A DNA stretch of 64,000 nt, taken from Kitasatospora viridis. GTDB taxonomy: Bacteria; Actinomycetota; Actinomycetes; Streptomycetales; Streptomycetaceae. Position numbers and translations under genes: made by a program. The notes beneath the pieces were generated by a model, which saw only the letters and a list, made by a program, of their open reading frames with translations, searched no databases and had not been told where the DNA came from. Position 1 is the stretch's first letter. Each line of letters starts with the position of its first letter. The DNA is taken from NCBI RefSeq assembly GCF_007829815.1, contig NZ_VIWT01000003.1, positions 62,001 through 126,000 on the forward strand, written 5' to 3'. Positions 58,447 to 64,000 of the stretch are shown here, one piece after another.

Positions 58447-59810
58447 CCTTCGAAGGCGCCGCCCCCGAGTGGGAGAGCGGCACGGCACCGGAGTTCGGCG
58501 CTGACGCCCCGTCAGCCAAGGCCGTGGAGCGCGCGGAACGGGCGAGCGAGGAGCTCGCCGCGGCAGGGGCTCACGTCTCGGTCCGCCCACTGGGGTGGGG
58601 CTTCGCCCTCCACCTCGACCAGCGGGCCGCCGACCGCCTCGGCCCCGCCGACGGCGCCGGGCCCGACAGCGGCTTCCTCGGCCTGGTGTCGGAGGTGCTC
58701 GCCGGTTCCCTGCCCGAGGCCATGGCCGAGGCCGTCGGCGCGGAGCTGGCCGGACGCGCCGAACGGATCAGGTCGAGCGCCCGCGGCGCCGGGTGCGAAC
58801 TGTTCTCACCGTGGGCCGCCCCCACCCTGCTCGCCCCCACGGCACTCGACGCGCGGCCGCGCGAGACCGGCCTGTGGTTCAGCGTGTTCGAAGCGGGCGC
58901 GGGCTGGGGGCCCGACCTGCCGTTCACGGCCCACTACGCCTCCGAGGCCCCCGCCCTGGCCGTCCACCGCGATGACCTGTACTGCGTCTACCAGGGCCGG
59001 GGCGATGACCCCGAGCTCTGGTGGACCGCGCACCGCGCCGACGGCAGTTGGTCCGAGGACCAGCCGTTCCCCGCCCACCACACCCTGGGCAGCCCGGCCC
59101 TGGCCGTGTTCCAGGACCGGCTGTACTGCGCGCACCGCGGCGGCTCGGGCGACTGGAGCATCGCGCTGACCTCCTACGACGGCGGTACCTGGGAGCCGGA
59201 CCGGCCGGTCCCGGGCGCCGAGAGCGTCTACGGCCCGGCGCTGGCCGTCTTCCGCGACGCGCTCCACCTCGCCTACGCCGACGCCGCCCAGCGGATCATG
59301 GTCACCACCAGCCGGGACGGCCGCAGTTGGACACCCCCCGAACCCGTCCCCGGCTGCGCCACCACGAGGTCCCCGGCCCTCGCCGTGTACGACGGCGCCC
59401 TGCACCTGCTGCACGGCAACCCCAAGGACGGGGCGATCCACTGGAGCCGCCTACGCGACACCGCCTGGACCCCCGAGGGCGCGCTGCCCGGCCACCGCAC
59501 CCGGAGCAACATCGGCCTCGCCGTCTTCGACGGCAAGCTGCTGTGCGTCCACCGCGACCCCGCCCGCCAGCAACTGTGGTGGTCGGCCTTCGACGGCACC
59601 GCCTGGAGCACGGACACCGAACTGCCGGGCCACAGCAGCAAGTACGGTCCGGCCCTGGCCGTGCTCCCGAACCGGACCGGCACCCGCGACCAACTCCTGT
59701 GCGTCCACCGGGGCCACGCCCAACGGTTCGTCACCGCGACCGGCGAAGTGCTGACCGACGAGGACCCGGCGGGGCTGCACGACCTCGACGACCCGGAGGC
59801 CGCCGACTGA
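58443..59810 (+). CDS. Beta-propeller (sialidase/fucose-lectin-like) protein
   Basis: This 455-residue protein has an N-terminal region of about 140 residues of unclear fold. Then come about six repeats of the pattern PALAVFQDRLYCAHRG, WTPEGALPGH, with TxxDGxTW turns (for example SYDGGTWEPD and SAFDGTAWSTD). This looks like a five- or six-bladed propeller with Asp-box-like turns. No signal peptide is seen. It is the last gene of the operon and translationally coupled to the MOSC gene, so it probably has a role in it: a binding scaffold or a lyase-like enzyme are possible. It resembles lectin-like propellers, with no close family identified. Confidence 0.78.
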   Translation: MTFEGAAPEWESGTAPEFGADAPSAKAVERAERASEELAAAGAHVSVRPLGWGFALHLDQRAADRLGPADGAGPDSGFLGLVSEVLAGSLPEAMAEAVGAELAGRAERIRSSARGAGCELFSPWAAPTLLAPTALDARPRETGLWFSVFEAGAGWGPDLPFTAHYASEAPALAVHRDDLYCVYQGRGDDPELWWTAHRADGSWSEDQPFPAHHTLGSPALAVFQDRLYCAHRGGSGDWSIALTSYDGGTWEPDRPVPGAESVYGPALAVFRDALHLAYADAAQRIMVTTSRDGRSWTPPEPVPGCATTRSPALAVYDGALHLLHGNPKDGAIHWSRLRDTAWTPEGALPGHRTRSNIGLAVFDGKLLCVHRDPARQQLWWSAFDGTAWSTDTELPGHSSKYGPALAVLPNRTGTRDQLLCVHRGHAQRFVTATGEVLTDEDPAGLHDLDDPEAAD

Positions 59811-59860
59811 GGTCGCCCAAGATGCATAAAGGATTCATATAAATTCGCTATGCTTCTGGC
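59811..59860 (+). promoter_or_regulatory. MarR gene promoter, probably leaderless
   Basis: This AT-rich gap contains TATGCT at 59849-59854, a good -10 element that ends 6 bases before the ATG at 59861. There is no ribosome-binding site, so the message is probably leaderless. GCATA near 59824 and TATGC at 59849 form an imperfect symmetric pair flanking TTCATATAAATT, a possible MarR operator. Confidence 0.5.
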
Positions 59861-60319
59861 ATGAGTCGCCCAGACGCCGCGCACGGCGCTTCCGATGCCA
59901 TCGGGTCAGCCCTCTACGGCCTGGCCACCCGGGCCGTGAGGCGCCTTCCCCGCGACATGAGCCTGACCTCCGCCGCCACCCTGGCCACCCTGGCCAAGAC
60001 CGGCCCGCGACGGATCACCGATCTGGCGTCGGCCGAGGGCGTCACCCAGCCCGCGATGACCGTCCTGGTCCGGGTGATGGAGGAATCCGGGCTGGTCGAG
60101 CGGACGGGCGATCCGTCCGACCGGCGGGTCACGCTGGTCTGCCTGACCGAGGCCGGCGCGACGTACGTCCGGACGCGGCACCAGGCAGGCGTCGACGCGT
60201 ACGCACGGTTGATCGACCAGCTCACCGGTGACGAGGCCGAGGCCCTGGCGGCAGCCCTGCCGGCACTGCTGCACCTGGCGGAGCTCGAAAGCAACGCCCC
60301 GGCGGAGCCGGACCAGTGA
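59861..60319 (+). CDS. MarR-family transcriptional regulator
   Basis: This 152-residue protein has the MarR winged helix (RITDLASAEGVTQPAMTVLVRVMEESGLV, then GDPSDRRVTLVCLTEAG) and helical dimerisation ends. It is followed at once by a GTG of an MFS transporter with a 4-base overlap, so it very likely controls that exporter and itself, responding to a small molecule. The usual outcome is derepression of drug export. Confidence 0.93.
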   Translation: MSRPDAAHGASDAIGSALYGLATRAVRRLPRDMSLTSAATLATLAKTGPRRITDLASAEGVTQPAMTVLVRVMEESGLVERTGDPSDRRVTLVCLTEAGATYVRTRHQAGVDAYARLIDQLTGDEAEALAAALPALLHLAELESNAPAEPDQ

Positions 60320-61728
60320 CGTCGGCTCAGGCTCACGGCCGGCCCGTGAGCACCGCCCCGATACGTCCCGAGGCACGTCCGCTGGTCCCCGCCCTGGTCT
60401 TCATCGCCCTGGTCGTGGCGGCGGTCGCCAGCCTCGGGACGCCGCTCATCACCAGCGTGGCGACCACCTTCCACGTCTCCCTCGACAGCGCGCAGTGGAC
60501 GCTGACCATCGCCCTGCTCAGCGGCGCCCTCGCCACACCCGTCCTCGGCCGACTCGGAGCCGGTCCGCACCGGCGGCCCGCGATCCTCGCCACACTGGCG
60601 ATCGTCGTCGGCGGCAGCGCGCTCACCGTGCTGCCGCTGCCGTTCGCCTGGCTGCTCGCGGGCAGGGCGGCCCAGGGCGTCGGACTCGGTCTCACGGCGC
60701 TGATGATGGGCGTGGCCCGCGACCACCTCCCCGAGGAGCGCGGCGCGGCCACGATCGCCCTGATCTCGGTGGTCTCCATCATCGGAGCCGGCGTCGGCTA
60801 CCCGCTGGCCGCGCTGCTCGCCGAGCTCGGCGGGCCGCGGGCCGCCTACGGCCTCGGCCTGCTCGTCACCGCCCTCGCCTTCGTGACCGCGTGGCGCTCC
60901 GTGCCCGCGGCTCCCGACGGGCGCTCCGCCCGGGTGAACGTGGCCGCTGCGCTCGCCTTGGCGGGCGGCCTGCTCCTCGTCCTGTTCCTGGCCGGCGAGA
61001 GCGGCCTGTGGAGCCGGCACCTCTCCGTGGCGCTGGCCCTGGCCGTCGCCGCCGTCCTCCTGCTCTGCGCCTGGACCGTCTCCGAGCTGCGGAGCAAGAC
61101 GCCCCTGGTCGACGTCCGGGCGGCCCGGCACCCGGCGGTCGCCGGGGCGAACATCGCCATGTTCGTCGGCGGGAGCGGCATGTACCTGCTGCTCACCCTC
61201 ATCACCCGCTACGCGCAGACGCCGCGCAGCGCCGGCTACGGCTTCGGACTGACCACCTTCGTGGCGGGGCTGGTCCTCATCCCGTTCTCCGCGCTGGGGT
61301 TCGTCGCCGGAAAGCTCACGCCGCGGGTCCGGACCAGGATCGACGGCCCCCTGCTGCTGGCCGGCAGCGCCGCCATCGTCGGCGGCGGGTTCGTCCTGTT
61401 CGCCACCGCGCGGTCCGACCTGGCCGAACTGCTCGCGGCCATGGGCGTGCTGGGCTTCGGCGTCGGCAGCTTCTCGGCCGCCATGCCCGGCGTCATCCTG
61501 GCCGTCACCCCCAAGAGCGAGACGTCGAGCGCCATGAGCTTCAACTACGTCGTCCGCAGCGTCGGGTACTCCCTGGGCAGCGCCCTCGGCGGTCTGGTGC
61601 TGGCCGCCGGCACCGCCACGGGCCACCTCTTCCCGGACGACGGCGCCTACACGAGCGCGGCGTTGATCGGCGTCGCCGCGATGGCGATCACGACGGTGGC
61701 CGCCCTCGCCCTCGCCCGCCGGACATAG
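60316..61728 (+). CDS. MFS transporter (drug efflux type)
   Basis: This 470-residue protein has about 12-14 hydrophobic segments from VPALVFIALVVAAVASLG onward, and RDHLPEERGAATIALISVVSIIGAGVGYP typical of the DHA efflux motif C region. It would export a lipophilic compound at the membrane by proton antiport. GTG start overlaps the MarR stop, so the pair forms one transcript. It could serve self-resistance or export for a nearby pathway, but nothing in the sequence fixes that. Confidence 0.92.
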   Translation: MTSAQAHGRPVSTAPIRPEARPLVPALVFIALVVAAVASLGTPLITSVATTFHVSLDSAQWTLTIALLSGALATPVLGRLGAGPHRRPAILATLAIVVGGSALTVLPLPFAWLLAGRAAQGVGLGLTALMMGVARDHLPEERGAATIALISVVSIIGAGVGYPLAALLAELGGPRAAYGLGLLVTALAFVTAWRSVPAAPDGRSARVNVAAALALAGGLLLVLFLAGESGLWSRHLSVALALAVAAVLLLCAWTVSELRSKTPLVDVRAARHPAVAGANIAMFVGGSGMYLLLTLITRYAQTPRSAGYGFGLTTFVAGLVLIPFSALGFVAGKLTPRVRTRIDGPLLLAGSAAIVGGGFVLFATARSDLAELLAAMGVLGFGVGSFSAAMPGVILAVTPKSETSSAMSFNYVVRSVGYSLGSALGGLVLAAGTATGHLFPDDGAYTSAALIGVAAMAITTVAALALARRT

Positions 61729-61775
61729 GTCCGAGCATGTGTCCGACCATCAATTCCGAAACACCGGAGGTTACC

Positions 61776-62069
61776 GTGCCCAAGGGCTACTGGGTCAGCG
61801 TCTACCGCACCATCGTGGACCCCGAGAAGCTGGCCGCCTACAACGAGCTGGCCGGTCCGGCCGTCAGGGCCGCGGGCGGGCGGGTGCTCGCCCGCGACGG
61901 CCAGGTCGTCGCCCACGACGCCGGAATCGCCCAGCGCACCATCCTGATCGAGTTCGACAGCTTCGAGCAGGCGGTCGCCGCGCGCGCGAGCGCGGCCTAC
62001 CAGGAGGCGCTGGCCGCACTCGCCGACGGCGTCGAGCGCGACTTCCGCATCATCGAAGGCCTCGGCTGA
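61776..62069 (+). CDS. DUF1330-family protein
   Basis: This 97-residue protein (GYWVSVYRTIVDPEKLAAYNELAGPAV..., GGRVLARDG, ILIEFDSFEQAVA) is a typical DUF1330 ferredoxin-like dimeric alpha/beta barrel, of unknown biochemical function. GTG 61776 is preferred since CCGGAGG lies 5 bases upstream; ATG 61737 would lengthen it. It stands between the transporter and a TetR gene. Confidence 0.88.
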   Translation: MPKGYWVSVYRTIVDPEKLAAYNELAGPAVRAAGGRVLARDGQVVAHDAGIAQRTILIEFDSFEQAVAARASAAYQEALAALADGVERDFRIIEGLG

Positions 62070-62086
62070 CAGCGCCGGGGCATCTC

Positions 62087-62118
62087 TTAGTGAAACCTGG
62101 TTGCGGTAGTCTGTGTAG
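62087..62118 (+). promoter_or_regulatory. TetR gene promoter with leaderless -10 element
   Basis: TAGTCT at 62107-62112 ends 6 bases before the GTG at 62119, giving a leaderless start. Upstream, AACCTGGTT at about 62094-62102 is a perfect 4-bp symmetric site around T, a possible autoregulatory half of a TetR operator. No strong -35 was found. Confidence 0.45.
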
Positions 62119-62790
62119 GTGACCGCACCGCAGTTTGAGCGCGCCCGAAGCGCGGAGGCCAAGCAAGCCCGCGAGACGTCGATCCTGGAAGCCGCCGCAC
62201 GCCTCGCCGGCGAGCACGGCGTGCGCGCGGTGACCCTCACCGACATCGCTGCGGTGGTGGGCATGCACAAGTCGGCGATGCTGCGTTACTTCGAGACCAG
62301 GGAGGAGATCTTCCTCCGTCTGGCAGCCGGCGAGTGGGTCCAGTGGTCGCAGGACGTGCGGAACCGGCTCGGCGAGTTGGACGGCGCACGCCCGGCGGAT
62401 CCCGGCACGCCGATCGCCGTCGCGGCAGTCCTCGCCGACTCGCTCGTCGCGCGGCCGCTCTTCTGCGACCTGCTCGCCCACACGCCGCTCAACCTGGAGC
62501 GCGGCGTCTCCTTCACGGCCGTCCGGTCCTTCAAGCTGATCGCCATCGGCGAGGTCGGGGCAGTCGGCACCGCCCTGCGCGGCGTCCTGAACCTGACGGA
62601 GGAACAGGCCGGCAACGTCGTCGCCACCGCCGTCTCCATGGCCGGCGCGCTGTGGCAGATGGCCGCGCCGGGAACCGAACTGCGCCGCTTCTACCAGGAC
62701 TCCCCCGAGCTGGCCCACGCCCTCGTCGATGTCGCGCCGAAGCTCGCCGACATCCTGGGCGCGCTGATGCGGGGTTACGGCATGGCGTGA
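62119..62790 (+). CDS. TetR-family transcriptional regulator
   Basis: This 223-residue protein has the TetR N-terminal HTH (ILEAAARLAGEHGVRAVTLTDIAAVVGMHKSAMLRYFETREEIF) and a ligand-binding C-terminal domain. The GTG start is leaderless. It may regulate the DUF1330 gene or the nearby exporter, or itself. It is a candidate, on position alone a weak one, for binding the palindrome at 12318. Confidence 0.93.
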   Translation: MTAPQFERARSAEAKQARETSILEAAARLAGEHGVRAVTLTDIAAVVGMHKSAMLRYFETREEIFLRLAAGEWVQWSQDVRNRLGELDGARPADPGTPIAVAAVLADSLVARPLFCDLLAHTPLNLERGVSFTAVRSFKLIAIGEVGAVGTALRGVLNLTEEQAGNVVATAVSMAGALWQMAAPGTELRRFYQDSPELAHALVDVAPKLADILGALMRGYGMA

Positions 62791-62818
62791 CGATTTCGAC
62801 CACGCCCCGGGAATCCCC

Positions 62819-64000
62819 TCACGCCCCGATGTACACGAAGCCCGCCCAGTGCTCCGGCCTGGCGAACGGGCGTTCGTCGGGCTCGCGGAAGGCGACGACC
62901 TCGAAGCAGCCGTCCAGCACGTCCGGCGGTGGCCAGTCGGCGCCGGTCTCGCGGATCTCGGCGAGGTGGGCGCGGAGCTCGGCCGCGGTGAGGTCGCGCA
63001 GCCAGCGTTGGGCGGCGCGCAGGGCCTCGGGCGGGGTGGTGCCGGCGCGCAGGGCTTGGTAGAAGCGCAGCATCAGGATCAGGCAGGAGTCGTCGGGCAC
63101 CGGCCACAGGGTGGCGATCACCCCGGCCACGCCCGCCTGGAGCAGGGCGGTCGGGAAGCCGATGAGCTCGTCCGGCAGGTCCTCGCCAACCACGCCGGTC
63201 CGGCAGGCGGACATGACGACGAGTCGGGCCCGCAGCTGACGGCCCAGCAGTTCGGCCATGGTGAGGGTGTCCTCGCCGGACAGGACAAGGGCGCTGGCGA
63301 GCGGATCCGCCGGCACCGCGCGGGCGTGGCCGGCGTAGTGGACGACGGACGCCCGGCCCAGTGCCGCGAGCAGCGCCTCGGCCGCCCCGCCGGTGCGGGC
63401 GTCGGCGCCGTCCAGCACCCGGCCGCGGCCGAGCGCGGCGGAGGCGAGCCGCGCCTCGACGGCCGCGTGCCGCAGCTGCGGTGCTCCGCCCTGGCCGCCG
63501 ACGGCGAGGGCCTGGTCGATCGCCTGCCCCTCGGCCGCGGCGGTGGCGGCCGCCAGGACCCGGGCGTTGGGCGCGTGGCGGATGTCGAGGACGTCGAGTG
63601 CGGCCGTCCCGGGCCGGTCGGGCAGGGTGGCTGCGTGCAGCGGCAGCAACCCCAGGTGTCCGCCGGCCAGCAGCACCACCGGTCGGCCGTCGTCGCCCAG
63701 GGCCTGCGCCAGCGGACCCGTGACGCGACGGCCCAGCTCAGCGAGGAGCGTGGGCAGCAGGGCGCCGACCTTCGCCGCGGGCACTCGGCTCAACGCCGTG
63801 GCGGCGCCCGCGACCCAGGCCCCGGTCAGTTCCGGCAGCAGCAGCGTGTCGACCTCGGGCCCGTCGCCGGTGTCGCGGACGACCAGGGCGAGGCCGATCC
63901 ACTCGGTGGCGAGCAGGTGCACCTGTGTGACGTCCACGGTCTGACGATTAGTCACCAGTTGTGCAGAGCCAGCCAGTTCGAGCTCGGTGGCCAGCTCCTC
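62819..64000 (-). CDS. CHAT-domain (caspase-like) protein, 5'-truncated
   Basis: The visible C-terminal part (about 393 residues, no start) is a CHAT peptidase domain with VHYAGHARAV and VMSACRTG as the His/Cys dyad, and GFPTALLQAGVAGVIATLWPV. The frame stays open upstream of the GTG at 63955 to the window edge, and its upstream residues (LATELELAGSAQLV) look like part of the same protein, so it probably starts outside with an N-terminal domain. CHAT proteases are caspase/separase relatives seen in TPR-CHAT and other defence or signalling systems. Partner genes would lie beyond the window. Confidence 0.85.
   Translation of the reverse strand, partial: EELATELELAGSAQLVTNRQTVDVTQVHLLATEWIGLALVVRDTGDGPEVDTLLLPELTGAWVAGAATALSRVPAAKVGALLPTLLAELGRRVTGPLAQALGDDGRPVVLLAGGHLGLLPLHAATLPDRPGTAALDVLDIRHAPNARVLAAATAAAEGQAIDQALAVGGQGGAPQLRHAAVEARLASAALGRGRVLDGADARTGGAAEALLAALGRASVVHYAGHARAVPADPLASALVLSGEDTLTMAELLGRQLRARLVVMSACRTGVVGEDLPDELIGFPTALLQAGVAGVIATLWPVPDDSCLILMLRFYQALRAGTTPPEALRAAQRWLRDLTAAELRAHLAEIRETGADWPPPDVLDGCFEVVAFREPDERPFARPEHWAGFVYIGA

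Overview
The window looks like chromosomal DNA from a high-GC filamentous actinomycete (Streptomyces, Kitasatospora or a close relative). The supporting signs are very high GC, GTG and TTG starts, chains of ATGA/GTGA stop-start overlaps, a LAL-type LuxR regulator, several HxlR/MarR/TetR regulators, several candidate leaderless genes and one TTA (bldA-type) codon in a biosynthetic gene. No rRNA, tRNA, insertion sequence, CRISPR array or prophage was recognised. The window is mostly accessory chromosome dense in specialised metabolism; both edges cut a gene.

Layout. 0-4.2 kb: the 3' part of a LanB-like dehydratase, an HxlR regulator and a Tat-exported phospholipase C. 4.4-27.6 kb: the main cluster. 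A LAL regulator (with a small coupled leader ORF) converges on a KS-AT-ACP-alpha-oxoamine synthase fusion. A divergent operon follows: a PfaD-like/KS-AT-ACP-ACP-KR megasynthase, a KS-AT-DH-phosphopantetheinyl transferase megasynthase, a free ACP, an alpha/beta hydrolase, a GT1 glycosyltransferase and a SAM methyltransferase. This resembles the polyunsaturated fatty acid / secondary lipid synthases (Pfa family) with a sphingolipid-type PLP offloading domain added. The best guess for the product is a glycosylated, methylated long-chain amino ketone or amino alcohol. The operon promoter carries a 24-bp perfect palindrome just after its -10 region.

27.7-33.1 kb: a lower-GC orphan protein, a membrane GT2 glycosyltransferase, small hypothetical and Sel1-repeat proteins and a P-loop kinase. 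33.1-41.9 kb: a second, independent-looking cassette on the minus strand, made of a fully reducing single-module PKS (KS-AT-DH-ER-KR-ACP, mycocerosic-acid-synthase-like), a free-standing thioester reductase and an acyl-CoA dehydrogenase. 42.3-45 kb: an unusual HTH/HEAT-repeat/SMC-like ATPase protein, divergent from a tiny membrane protein. 45.1-51.7 kb: ordinary metabolic genes (HAD phosphatase, Nudix, NmrA-like reductase with divergent LysR, zinc dehydrogenase, ROK kinase, APH-like phosphotransferase).

51.9-59.8 kb: a compact, translationally coupled operon that is probably the most novel part. It encodes an intradiol-dioxygenase-like protein, a class III aminotransferase, an inositol-monophosphatase-like phosphatase, an AurF-type di-iron N-oxygenase, an amino acid:carrier-protein ligase (class II aaRS fold, with its zinc ligands Cys/Glu/Cys), a nitronate-monooxygenase-like flavoprotein, an acyl carrier protein, a MOSC protein and a beta-propeller protein. 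Together these suggest N-O chemistry on a carrier-protein-tethered amino acid. 59.8-64 kb: a MarR/MFS pair, a DUF1330 protein, a TetR regulator and a CHAT-protease-like protein cut by the window end.

All functional statements are from reading motifs by eye; no database search was run.
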